NCBI GenBank assembly: GCA_963755705.1
Contig: CAVWKW010000003.1
Location: 248,001-312,000, forward strand
Source: JBARDN01 sp963755705
GTDB taxonomy: Bacteria; Desulfobacterota; Binatia; Binatales; Binataceae
DNA: 64,000 bases
Reading direction: 5' to 3'
Of this stretch, positions 1-10,145 are shown one piece after another. Each line of letters opens with the position of its first letter. Positions within the stretch are counted from its first letter, which is position 1. The notes beneath the pieces were generated by a model. That model made no database searches. It saw only the letters and a list, made by a program, of their open reading frames with translations, and was not told the DNA's origin. The position numbers were made by a program, and so were the translations under genes.

Positions 1-1131
1 GTTGCCCATTTCCGCATCGACATAGGCTCGCGTCGAATACGGTCCGGATTTATCCGGAGCGAGTTTAACTGCCTGGTTCGCGTCCGCCATTGCGCGGGCA
101 TAGTCGCGTTTGTCCAAATATGAATCCGCGCGGCTCTGGTACGCGTACTCGCTGCCGGGTTTCAGCTTGATGACTTTGGTCAAATCAGCGATCGCCTGAT
201 CGTATTTGCCTTTGTGAAGATATGCGTTGCTGCGTCCTTCCAAAGCAAGGACGTCGTTGGGAGCGTTGCGCAGAGCAATGCTGAATTCCGCGATCGATTG
301 ATCGTAGTCACCAATGATTAGCGCCAGCTCTCCCCGCAGCTTAGGCACCGGATGGACCATCGCCAGCAGCCACAGCGCCGCGAAAAAGATCGGTCGAGCG
401 GAATCCCACAAGAAATGTGCGATCACGCATGGTGCCAGGCGCCGACGCCAAAGGTACAAACCGAGAAGCAAAATTTGCCCGGGCGCGATTAGGGCAAGAT
501 AGCGAAATCCCCAAAACGGCACGTGCGCCCCGAGATCGAGCGCAAGCGTGATCGCGGCTGCCGCAAGCGTGCTGCCAGTCAACGCTTCCAGGCGCTCGAC
601 GCCGTAGCCTCGCGCCCAAAGTTCCTCAAAAATGCCCGCGCTCGCGGCTACGGCGAGCATCAACGGCCACGGGATGTGATAAATCAGCGAAAATTGGCGA
701 GTGTCCAAGCTCGCGATGCCCCAATCTCGCGAACCCGTCAGGACCTGTAGAACAAGAGGCAGCGCTAATCCTTCGATGACTGTAATCCCGATGAACCCCG
801 CGACTCCGAGAGCGAGATCGGACGCGGCGAACCTGACGATGCCAACCGAGGTCATCGGAAGGCGCTCCCAAAAATGTATTACGAGCAGAATCGCAGCCGC
901 GATAATCATCTGAAGGACGACCGTGTCTATGGCACTAATCGTGGACCACGACCATCCGAGGCGCGAAAATATAGGAAAGGTCTTTTGGAGCAACCGGTAG
1001 AATGGGAATTGCAATCCGAAGCTGAGTACGAAGAGAACCGGAAGGACCTTGGTGCGGCGCGGACTCTCCGTGCTCGCGGGAGCGTCAGCGGCGGCCGCGG
1101 CTGCGAGCATGTCGGCTGGAGGCAAGGTCAT
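1..1131 (-). CDS. CPBP-family intramembrane protease fused to C-terminal TPRs (partial, runs off left edge)
   Basis: The minus-strand frame is open from an ATG at 1131 to the window edge, so at least 377 residues are visible and the C-terminus is missing. The N-terminal two thirds are multi-spanning membrane segments. They carry the CPBP/CAAX-protease signature: an EELWARGYG block near residue 165 (EExxxR) and a later VIAHFLWDS block (conserved His and Asp). The last 100 visible residues form tetratricopeptide repeats such as YDQAIADLTKVIKLKPGS and YARAMADANQAVKLAP. CPBP enzymes are membrane-embedded glutamate metalloproteases for prenylated or bacteriocin-type substrates. The TPRs probably sit on one side of the membrane and bind partners (inference). 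It is divergent from tilS across a short shared upstream region. The substrate is unknown. Confidence 0.8.
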   Translation of the reverse strand, partial: MTLPPADMLAAAAAADAPASTESPRRTKVLPVLFVLSFGLQFPFYRLLQKTFPIFSRLGWSWSTISAIDTVVLQMIIAAAILLVIHFWERLPMTSVGIVRFAASDLALGVAGFIGITVIEGLALPLVLQVLTGSRDWGIASLDTRQFSLIYHIPWPLMLAVAASAGIFEELWARGYGVERLEALTGSTLAAAAITLALDLGAHVPFWGFRYLALIAPGQILLLGLYLWRRRLAPCVIAHFLWDSARPIFFAALWLLAMVHPVPKLRGELALIIGDYDQSIAEFSIALRNAPNDVLALEGRSNAYLHKGKYDQAIADLTKVIKLKPGSEYAYQSRADSYLDKRDYARAMADANQAVKLAPDKSGPYSTRAYVDAEMGN

Positions 1132-1216
1132 CGACTGTCAGTTACCAGACCACGACGCGGCGTTCTATAATCGCGTAAGTTTGCCGCGCACGGCACGGCG
1201 GAATAGCCTTTGGCTC

Positions 1217-2626
1217 ATGATGCGGACGGGCCCTCGAAATACTGTTCTGAGCGCGATTTCGCGATCGCTTGAGCGCGTGCGCGTCAGCCGCGATTCGCTG
1301 ATTCTCGTCGCGCTCTCGGGTGGGGCCGATTCGGTCGCGATGCTGCATGCGCTGCTCGATCTGCGCGGCTTGTTCGGTTATCGGCTTGCGGCGGCGCATC
1401 TCAATCATCGGATTCGCGGAGCGGAGGCCGACCGCGATGAGGCATTCGTGCGCGAGCTCTGTTCGCGGCTTGCGATTGATCTCGTCGTCGAGCGTGCTGA
1501 GGGGCTCGATGCGGCGATGCCGAACCTCGAGGAAGCTGCGCGCGACGCACGTCACGATTTTCTGCGCCGCACTGCGGAGCGCCTGGGAGCCAAGCATGTC
1601 GCGCTGGGGCATCATCGCGATGACCAGGCGGAGACTGTCCTCCTGCGGATGCTGCGCGGCGCGGGAATCGCGGGGCTCGGTGCGATGGATGAGGCCGGAC
1701 CGAATCGCATCGTGCGGCCGATGCTGTCCCTTTCACGCCAAGATATCCGCGCCTATTTGCACGCCATCGGCGCGTTATTTGTCGAGGACAGCAGCAACGA
1801 CTCGGCGGCGTTGATGCGCAATCGTATCCGGCACGAATTGATTCCGACTCTCGAAAGCTATGCTCCCGGCGTCGGTGCCAGGCTGGCCGAGCTCTCGGGC
1901 GAGATGCGCACGCTCGACGCGTATGTCACGCGCGAGGCGGCACGCGCGCTCGGCGCGATGCGCACGAGTGGAGGCGAGCTCGACCTCTCGAGCTTCGCGG
2001 CGCTCGACGCTGCGCTGCGAGCGCCGGTGTTGCGCAGGTTTATCGCCGAACGAATCGGCAGCCTGCGCCGAATCGGCCGGACGCATCTGGACGCGATGGC
2101 CGCGCTCATCATGGAGGGTCCGCCGAACGGCGAAATTTCGCTGCCCGGCCGATGGCGCGCGGTGCGAGAATATTCGCGGCTTCGCCTGACGCAAAAGGCG
2201 GCGCGAATCGCGCGCGAGTTCTCGGTCCCGCTCGCGCTCGAAGGGACAACGGTTGTCGCGGAGTCGGGCTATTCTTTCGATGCCGCGATCGTCGGCGCAG
2301 CGGAAGCCAAATCGGCAAAACATATGTTCTCAGACAAGGCTACCGCGTTATTTGATCTCAGGGAGATTGCGACAACTGGGCTATCCGTGCGCAACTTTAT
2401 GCTTGGGGATCGCGTGCGGCCGGCTGGGATGAATGGCACGCGCAAGGTCAAGGACGTTCTGATAGACTCGAAGGTGGCGCGGGAGCGTCGGGCGCGGGTT
2501 CCCATCGTCGTCGCGGCGGATGAGATTGTATGGATTCCGGGCGTGGTGCGATCCGGCCGGGGGCTTTTGACTCGGGCCAGCAAGATGGCGGTGCGAATTT
2601 CAGCACGCGAAGTTTCGTCGAATTGA
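1217..2626 (+). CDS. tilS: tRNA(Ile)-lysidine synthetase
   Basis: TilS converts the wobble cytidine of the CAU-anticodon tRNA-Ile to lysidine using ATP and lysine in the cytoplasm. The PP-loop SGGADS lies at residues 34-39 of the 469-residue product. It is followed by the adenylation-domain block AHLNHRIRGAEAD and a later GHHRDDQAETVLLRML block. The C-terminal substrate-binding domain is recognisable near the end (VKDVLIDSKV, then VWIPGV). The open frame extends upstream to 1049, but that part overlaps the divergent CPBP gene and is not TilS-like, so the paired ATGs at 1217/1220 were preferred. It lies directly upstream of ftsH, a common bacterial arrangement. Confidence 0.93.
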   Translation: MMRTGPRNTVLSAISRSLERVRVSRDSLILVALSGGADSVAMLHALLDLRGLFGYRLAAAHLNHRIRGAEADRDEAFVRELCSRLAIDLVVERAEGLDAAMPNLEEAARDARHDFLRRTAERLGAKHVALGHHRDDQAETVLLRMLRGAGIAGLGAMDEAGPNRIVRPMLSLSRQDIRAYLHAIGALFVEDSSNDSAALMRNRIRHELIPTLESYAPGVGARLAELSGEMRTLDAYVTREAARALGAMRTSGGELDLSSFAALDAALRAPVLRRFIAERIGSLRRIGRTHLDAMAALIMEGPPNGEISLPGRWRAVREYSRLRLTQKAARIAREFSVPLALEGTTVVAESGYSFDAAIVGAAEAKSAKHMFSDKATALFDLREIATTGLSVRNFMLGDRVRPAGMNGTRKVKDVLIDSKVARERRARVPIVVAADEIVWIPGVVRSGRGLLTRASKMAVRISAREVSSN

Positions 2627-2671
2627 TGGCATTATCGTTGCACCAGATTTAGCGAGCATGGTACCATTTTG

Positions 2672-4609
<1,938 letters not shown>

Positions 4610-4665
4610 GGGCGGGGCGATACGAGTTCCGCTTTGCGCGCCCGGGGCGAGGTGGAAGCTCGCGA

Positions 4666-5598
4666 ATGCGGCTGGTATCCGATAATTCCCACGACAATCT
4701 CCGCAGTCCGAAATTGCGGGTCGTCAAGTCCGTGCACGGTCCGATACCGGCGCTGCCCAAGCGGATACGCCTGTGCGACGGGCGCGTAATCCTTTTTCCC
4801 GCAATCATGGGCGTGCTCAACGTGACGCCGGATTCATTCTCCGACGGGGGCCGCTATTTCGACCCTGCCCGCGCGATCGAGCATGGCCTTGCGATGGAAG
4901 CGCAGGGTGCCGGGATTATTGATGTTGGCGGAGAATCGACGCGGCCGGTGGGAGCGCGCACCGTCGCAGTCGAAGAAGAAATCCGCCGCGTGATGCCGGT
5001 GGTCGAGGCGCTGGCGGCGAAGCTCCGCGTCCCGATCTCGATCGACACGCGCAAGTCCGCCGTCGCCGCACGGGCGATCGACGCGGGCGCCGCGATAATC
5101 AACGACATCAGCGCGTTCGAATTCGACCCGGCGATGGCGTCGGTGGCGGCGCGGGCGCGCGTCGCCGTGGTGCTGATGCACATGCGCGGAGGCGTCGAGG
5201 ATCATCTTAAATTTGCGCGCTACCGTGACGTCGCGCGCGAGGTAATCGCGTACCTAATCGCGCGCGCCGAGTCCGCGGTCCGAGCTGGAGTGGCGCGCTC
5301 CCGCGTTATCCTCGACCCCGGAATCGGCTTCGCCAAGACCGCGCGGCACAATCTTGCGCTGCTGGACGCCTTGCCCCGACTTGCCGCGGTCGGCTATCCC
5401 GTAATGGTAGGATCTTCGCGCAAGAGCTTCGTCCGGCGAATTGCCGGCGCTTCGGAGCGCGATATCGAATTTGGGACTGCGGCCGCCGACGCGTTAGCGG
5501 TCGCGGCGGGAGCGTCGATCGTCAGGGTGCATGACCCGGGCGCGGCGCGCGCGGTGGTGAGGATGGCGGCGGCAATTCGCGAGCGCCGCCCGAGGTAG
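4666..5598 (+). CDS. folP: Dihydropteroate synthase
   Basis: FolP condenses 6-hydroxymethyl-7,8-dihydropterin pyrophosphate with p-aminobenzoate in folate synthesis and is the sulfonamide target. The first pterin-binding signature IMGVLNVTPDSFSDGG is at about residues 46-61. It is followed by GIIDVGGESTRPVG, INDISAF, and the late block DPGIGFAKT with GSSRKSF. The 310 residues include about 40 extra N-terminal residues before the barrel. The start is supported by a GAGGTGG element about 8 bases upstream. It lies between ftsH and cdaA, ending 9 bases before cdaA, so it is probably co-transcribed with both. Confidence 0.94.
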   Translation: MRLVSDNSHDNLRSPKLRVVKSVHGPIPALPKRIRLCDGRVILFPAIMGVLNVTPDSFSDGGRYFDPARAIEHGLAMEAQGAGIIDVGGESTRPVGARTVAVEEEIRRVMPVVEALAAKLRVPISIDTRKSAVAARAIDAGAAIINDISAFEFDPAMASVAARARVAVVLMHMRGGVEDHLKFARYRDVAREVIAYLIARAESAVRAGVARSRVILDPGIGFAKTARHNLALLDALPRLAAVGYPVMVGSSRKSFVRRIAGASERDIEFGTAAADALAVAAGASIVRVHDPGAARAVVRMAAAIRERRPR

Positions 5599-5607
5599 GC
5601 CAACTCG

Positions 5608-6360
5608 ATGCCGAATTACCTGCCGGCGATTCCGGTACCCCGATGGCAGGACATCCTGGATGTCCTGATCGTCGCCTACGTGATCTACCGCATCGCGCTG
5701 CTGATCCGTGGCACGCGTACGATGCAGATGGTGCTGGGGCTGGTGATCGTCGGGGTCGCGTTCGTGGCCTCGCAGATTCTCGGGTTGTTCACGCTCAACT
5801 GGCTGCTGAATAACTTTCTTGGATCCTTGTTCGTGATCCTGGTGGTGATTTTTCAAGCCGATATTCGCCGTGCGCTGACCCGGGTTGGCGCGCAATCGTT
5901 TTTCGGACCGCGCGCTCCCGCCTCGAGTGCGGCGGAGGAGCTGGCCACCGCGGCCGCATGGCTGGCGGCGCGGCGCATCGGCGCGCTGATCGTGATCGAG
6001 CAGGAAGACGGCCTCAACGAATTTATGGAGAGCGGCCGCCTAATCTACGGCAGGGTCTCGCCCGAGCTGATCGAGACAATCTTCATGCGCGGCTCTCCGC
6101 TGCATGACGGCGCGGTGATTCTGAAGGGCGATCAGATTCTGGCGGCGGCGTGCGTTTTGCCGCTTTCGTCGAATCCGAACGTAAGCCTGGCGCTCGGCAC
6201 GCGGCATCGCGCCGCGATCGGGATGACCGAGGATTGCGACGCGATCGTGCTGGTGGTCTCCGAAGAGGACGGTACCATCTCGATCGCGCGGGAAGGGCGG
6301 CTCGAGCGCGGGCTCGAACCTTCCGCGGTCTTGAGCATACTCAGTAGCCTGCCGGCGTAG
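5608..6360 (+). CDS. cdaA: Diadenylate cyclase (c-di-AMP synthase) CdaA
   Basis: CdaA makes the second messenger c-di-AMP from two ATP at the inner face of the membrane. The N-terminal 80 residues contain three hydrophobic helices, and the rest is a DisA_N/DAC domain. Both catalytic motifs are seen: DGAVILKG near residue 165 and RHRAAIG near residue 195. The length of 250 residues is typical of CdaA rather than DisA. It is followed by ybbR (cdaR) and glmM, the cdaA-cdaR-glmM order known from Firmicutes, where CdaR and GlmM modulate the cyclase. c-di-AMP would tie osmolyte control to cell-wall precursor supply; that role is inferred here. Confidence 0.93.
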   Translation: MPNYLPAIPVPRWQDILDVLIVAYVIYRIALLIRGTRTMQMVLGLVIVGVAFVASQILGLFTLNWLLNNFLGSLFVILVVIFQADIRRALTRVGAQSFFGPRAPASSAAEELATAAAWLAARRIGALIVIEQEDGLNEFMESGRLIYGRVSPELIETIFMRGSPLHDGAVILKGDQILAAACVLPLSSNPNVSLALGTRHRAAIGMTEDCDAIVLVVSEEDGTISIAREGRLERGLEPSAVLSILSSLPA

Positions 6361-6399
6361 GCGCCGGTGGCGGGGCGGGCAGGCGCGGCACATCGAGCG

Positions 6400-7377
6400 A
6401 TGGATCGATTACGGAAACTGATCAACTGGAGCGATCTGCGCAAAACCCTGCGGCGCAACACCGGCCTGCGGGCGATCGCACTGTTGCTCGCGATCGGACT
6501 GTGGATGTTCGTTAACGCGGGCCAACGCAACGCGGTCGTAACGCTGGCGGTTCCGGTCAGCTACCGGTCGCTTCCTGCTGGATACGTCATCATCAATCGT
6601 CCGCCAGATTTCGTTAAGATCGAGGTCGCGGGCTCGCGTACATTGCTGTCGCTGCTCGACCCCGAACGTCTGACGCTGCGCCTGGATCTGACTGGGGTCC
6701 CGGTCGGCCATACCGATTTCAAGATCGGCCCCAACCTGTTTGCGGTGCCGCCGCGGACCACGGTCACGCGCGTGACTCCCGACGAGGCGCAAATCGATAT
6801 CGACCGCGTCATCAGCCGTGAGTTGCCGGTGCATCTGAACGTGACCGGTCCGGTCGCACAGGGCTATCAGATAAATTCCATCGAGCTGCAGCCGGCCACG
6901 GTTTCGGTCAGCGGACCGAGCCGATTCGTTGCGCCGCTGCTACGCGCTGAGACCGATCCGTTTGACGTGCGCGGTGCCGACGCCGATCTCGAGCGCGTGG
7001 TCGGAATCCAGGATCCGGGTGCCGACGTTCGGCTGGCGGCGGTGCGCGTGTTGGCGAAGGTGGACGTCGGACAGGAAATCGTGAGTCGTGAGTTTCGCGA
7101 CGTCGGCGTCGAAGTGCGAGACACAGATTTTAAGTCGCGGGTCGAGCCGGAAACTGCCACCATTACAGTGCGCGGTCCGATCCAGAAGCTCGCAACCCTG
7201 GATCCCAACGGCATCGTTTTTGTGGACGCGCAGGGCGGGGAACCCGGCCTGCTGGTACTCCCGCTCGAGGTTGATCTGCCTGATGGAATGCAACTGGTTA
7301 AACAGGAACCCGCCAAGGTGAAGCTTAGGATCTATCATCAGAAGCGGGCGAATATCGATGATGGAAAAGCATCCTAA
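6400..7377 (+). CDS. ybbR: YbbR-like domain protein (CdaR, regulator of CdaA)
   Basis: One N-terminal transmembrane helix (about residues 20-38, IALLLAIGLWMFVNAG) is followed by an extracytoplasmic region of repeated YbbR-type beta domains. Each repeat shows the pattern V.V.GP...L of this family, for example VSVSGPSRF and ITVRGPIQKL. CdaR proteins bind and tune CdaA. The frame also opens at a GTG at 6367, but the ATG at 6400 puts a short cytoplasmic tail before the membrane helix, as in relatives, so it was chosen. It overlaps the start of glmM by 20 bases, indicating translational coupling. Confidence 0.87.
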   Translation: MDRLRKLINWSDLRKTLRRNTGLRAIALLLAIGLWMFVNAGQRNAVVTLAVPVSYRSLPAGYVIINRPPDFVKIEVAGSRTLLSLLDPERLTLRLDLTGVPVGHTDFKIGPNLFAVPPRTTVTRVTPDEAQIDIDRVISRELPVHLNVTGPVAQGYQINSIELQPATVSVSGPSRFVAPLLRAETDPFDVRGADADLERVVGIQDPGADVRLAAVRVLAKVDVGQEIVSREFRDVGVEVRDTDFKSRVEPETATITVRGPIQKLATLDPNGIVFVDAQGGEPGLLVLPLEVDLPDGMQLVKQEPAKVKLRIYHQKRANIDDGKAS

Positions 7378-8728
7378 ACTCTTCGGCACCGACGGCGTGC
7401 GTGGCGTCGCCAACATCGAGCCGATCACCTCGGAGACCGCGCTCAAGCTCGGCCGCGCACTCGCATATGTCTTCCGTCATTCCAGCGGACGGCATCGCCG
7501 GATTCTCATCGGCAAGGACACCCGCCTTTCGGGCTACATGCTCGAAACCGCGATGGCGTCGGGAATCTGCTCGATGGGGGTGGACGTGTGGCTGGTCGGG
7601 CCGCTGCCTACGCCGGGAATTGCGTTTCTGACCCGCAGCATGCGCGCTGACGCGGGTGTCGTGATCTCGGCTTCGCACAATCCATATGAGGACAACGGCA
7701 TCAAGTTCTTTTCGCGCGAGGGCTTCAAACTTGACGACACCACCGAAAGCCGCATCGAGGAGCTGGTGTTCGACGACGGCGCGCTCGCCAAGCATCGCGC
7801 CACCAACGGAGATATCGGTAAGGCCGCGCGGATCGACGACGCGCTCGGCCGCTACCTGGTGTTCCTCAAGACTTGCGTCCCGCGCACGGCCAACTTCGAG
7901 AAGCTCAAGATCGTGATCGATTGCGCCAACGGAGCCGCGTACAAGGTCGGGCCCGACGTGCTCGAGGAACTCGGCGTAGAGGTGATCGCGCGCGGCACTG
8001 AGCCCGACGGAATCAATATCAATCACGAATGCGGCGCGATGCATCTCGATGGCATCCGCGCTGCTGTGTTGGGCGAGCGCGCACAACTCGGAATTGCGCT
8101 CGACGGCGACGGCGATCGCGTAATGCTGATCGACGAGAAGGGCGAGGTCTTCGACGGCGACGACGCGATGGCGCTGCTCGGCACCACGATGGCGGCGCAG
8201 GGCCGGCTTGCGGCGAACACCGTCGTCGCGACTGTGCTGAGCAACTTCGGCCTCGAGCAGGCGCTCACGCGCGCGGGCGTGAAACTGGTGCGCACCGAGG
8301 TTGGCGATCCTTCGGTTGCGCGCGAGATGCGCGCCAATTCGTACAACCTGGGTGGCGAGCAATCCGGCCACGTCATCTGCATGGACTATTCGACCACCGG
8401 CGACGGGCTGATTACCGCGCTGCTGGTTCTGACGATCATGGCCGAAAGCGGAAAGCCGCTCTCCGAGTTGCGCGCGATGCGCCGCGTGCCGCAGACGATG
8501 GAAAACATCCGCGTCAGCAAACGTACTCCTATCGCCGAGATGCCCGCCGTCAGCCGCGCAATCGCCGCGGCCGAGCGCAAGCTGGGCGCGTCGGGACGCC
8601 TGCTGGTGCGCTACTCGGGCACCGAGATGCTGGCGCGGGTGATGGTCGAAGGCGAGGATGCCGCGATGATCGAAACGCTGGCCAAAGAGATCGGCGCGGA
8701 GATCCATCGCCAGGTCGGCGCCGCCTAG
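7358..8728 (+). CDS. glmM: Phosphoglucosamine mutase
   Basis: GlmM interconverts glucosamine-6-phosphate and glucosamine-1-phosphate, feeding UDP-GlcNAc for peptidoglycan and LPS. The N-terminus begins KLFGTDGVRGVAN. The phosphoserine loop ISASHNPYEDNGIKFF is near residue 105, the metal loop DGDGDR is near residue 250, and the sugar-phosphate site RYSGTEMLARVMVEG is near the C-terminus. The 456-residue length is normal. It is the last gene of the tilS-to-glmM run and faces purA across 50 bases. Confidence 0.96.
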   Translation: MMEKHPKLFGTDGVRGVANIEPITSETALKLGRALAYVFRHSSGRHRRILIGKDTRLSGYMLETAMASGICSMGVDVWLVGPLPTPGIAFLTRSMRADAGVVISASHNPYEDNGIKFFSREGFKLDDTTESRIEELVFDDGALAKHRATNGDIGKAARIDDALGRYLVFLKTCVPRTANFEKLKIVIDCANGAAYKVGPDVLEELGVEVIARGTEPDGININHECGAMHLDGIRAAVLGERAQLGIALDGDGDRVMLIDEKGEVFDGDDAMALLGTTMAAQGRLAANTVVATVLSNFGLEQALTRAGVKLVRTEVGDPSVAREMRANSYNLGGEQSGHVICMDYSTTGDGLITALLVLTIMAESGKPLSELRAMRRVPQTMENIRVSKRTPIAEMPAVSRAIAAAERKLGASGRLLVRYSGTEMLARVMVEGEDAAMIETLAKEIGAEIHRQVGAA

Positions 8729-8752
8729 ATGATAATCGGCGCAGATACCGCA

Positions 8753-8766
8753 TCCGCTCACGCGGA
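8753..8766. other. Small hairpin between convergent glmM and purA
   Basis: The inverted repeat TCCGC-TCAC-GCGGA sits in the 50-base gap between the glmM and purA stop codons. It has no T-tract on either strand, so it is only a weak candidate transcription-end structure. Confidence 0.25.
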
Positions 8767-8778
8767 AGCCGTGACAGA

Positions 8779-10071
8779 TTATTCTGTGAACGGATTTTTC
8801 AGCACGATCGTTGCCTCGCGATCGGCTCCGACTCCAACCATCGCGATCTGTACGCCGACCAGCTCCGCGATTCGATCGATATAGCGCCGCGTAGTCGCCG
8901 GCAGCTCAGAGAGTTGTCGCACGCTGGCAATATGTTCGTGCCATCCGGGCAGCTCCTCGAAGATCGGCTTCGCCACTTCGATCGAATGCCGCCCCAGCGG
9001 GACCGTCTCGTAGCGCTTGCCCTTGTAGGTGTAGCCGACGCAGATTTTTATCGGGTCGATTCCGGTCAGCACGTCGAGCTTGGTGACCGCCAAGCCCCAC
9101 AACCCGTTGACTCGCGCGGAGAGCCGCCCGAGCACCGCGTCGTACCATCCGATGCGCCGCGGCCTGCCGGTGGCGCTGCCGAATTCGCCGCCTTCTTCGC
9201 GCAGCGAGTCGGCAAGGTAACCTGAAATCTCCGTCGGAAACGGTCCCGCGCCGACGCGCGTCGTATAGCCCTTGCTGATCCCGAGCACCGCGTCTAACGC
9301 GCCGGGTCCGAGCCCGGTGCCGGCGAACGCGCCGCTCGCCACGCAGTTCGACGAGGTCACGTAAGGATAAGTGCCGTGATCGATATCCAGCATCGTGCCG
9401 TGCGCGCCCTCGAACAGCACGCGTTTGCCCGCCGAGATAGCAGACGCCAGGTATTCGCCGGTGTCGCAAAGAAAGGGCAGGAGACGGCGGCGCTCGCGCT
9501 TCATCACTTCGAGGATCTGCGCGCCGTTAACGGGCTTGGTCTTCAGCACCGCCTTCAGATATGCGTTCTTCTCGGTGACGTTGCGCCGCAGGCGGTCCGC
9601 GAAGAGCTTGAAGTTCAGCAGGTCGTCGAAGCGCAGGCCCACGCGCGCCATCTTGTCCTCATAGGTCGGACCGATGCCGAAGCCGGTGGTGCCGATCGCG
9701 CGTTTGCCGGCGCGCGTCTCGCGCGCGCGATCGATCGCGCGATGATACGGCATCACCATGTGCGCTTCGTAACTGAGCTTCAGGTTCTTCGCGTCAAAGC
9801 CGCGGCGTTTTTTCAGATCATCGATCTCGCCGAGCAGCGCCACCGGATCGACCACCGCACCGTTGCCGATCACGCAAGTCTTGCCCGGATGCAACGCGCC
9901 CGCGGGCACCAGGCGCAGGATGTATTTCTCGCCGTCGACGACGATCGTGTGCGCCGCATTGTTGCCGCCCTGGAAGCGGACGACGATATCGGCGTCGCGG
10001 GCAAGCAGATCGATAATCTTGCCCTTGCCCTCATCACCCCACTGCGTGCCGACTACGGCTACTGTGTTCAT
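8779..10071 (-). CDS. purA: Adenylosuccinate synthetase
   Basis: PurA joins IMP and aspartate with GTP, the first step from IMP to AMP. The N-terminal GTP-binding signature GTQWGDEGKGKIIDLLA, the IMP-binding block GNGAVVDP, TTGFGIGPTYEDK and the C-terminal TKLDVLTG are all present. The 430 residues are a full-length enzyme. It is third in a minus-strand run after the aminotransferase and serA, 74 bases downstream of serA. That intercistronic gap holds a 7-bp hairpin. Confidence 0.96.
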   Translation of the reverse strand: MNTVAVVGTQWGDEGKGKIIDLLARDADIVVRFQGGNNAAHTIVVDGEKYILRLVPAGALHPGKTCVIGNGAVVDPVALLGEIDDLKKRRGFDAKNLKLSYEAHMVMPYHRAIDRARETRAGKRAIGTTGFGIGPTYEDKMARVGLRFDDLLNFKLFADRLRRNVTEKNAYLKAVLKTKPVNGAQILEVMKRERRRLLPFLCDTGEYLASAISAGKRVLFEGAHGTMLDIDHGTYPYVTSSNCVASGAFAGTGLGPGALDAVLGISKGYTTRVGAGPFPTEISGYLADSLREEGGEFGSATGRPRRIGWYDAVLGRLSARVNGLWGLAVTKLDVLTGIDPIKICVGYTYKGKRYETVPLGRHSIEVAKPIFEELPGWHEHIASVRQLSELPATTRRYIDRIAELVGVQIAMVGVGADREATIVLKNPFTE

Positions 10072-10103
10072 CGAATTCCCCCGCGCGCACGCGCGCGCAC
10101 CCA

Positions 10104-10124
10104 GCGCATCCTCATCAGATGCGC
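10104..10124. other. Intercistronic hairpin between serA and purA
   Basis: GCGCATC and GATGCGC are separated by 7 bases, forming a perfect 7-bp stem in the serA-purA gap. There is no T-run after it on the minus strand. It may be an mRNA-stability or partial-termination element (inference). Confidence 0.3.
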
Positions 10125-10145
10125 CAGTCGCGATTGATCGTCCCC

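Noticed and set aside
10082..10100. Alternating GCGCGCACGCGCGCGC run, possible Z-DNA
   Set aside because: Too short and expected by chance in such GC-rich DNA; no supporting context.
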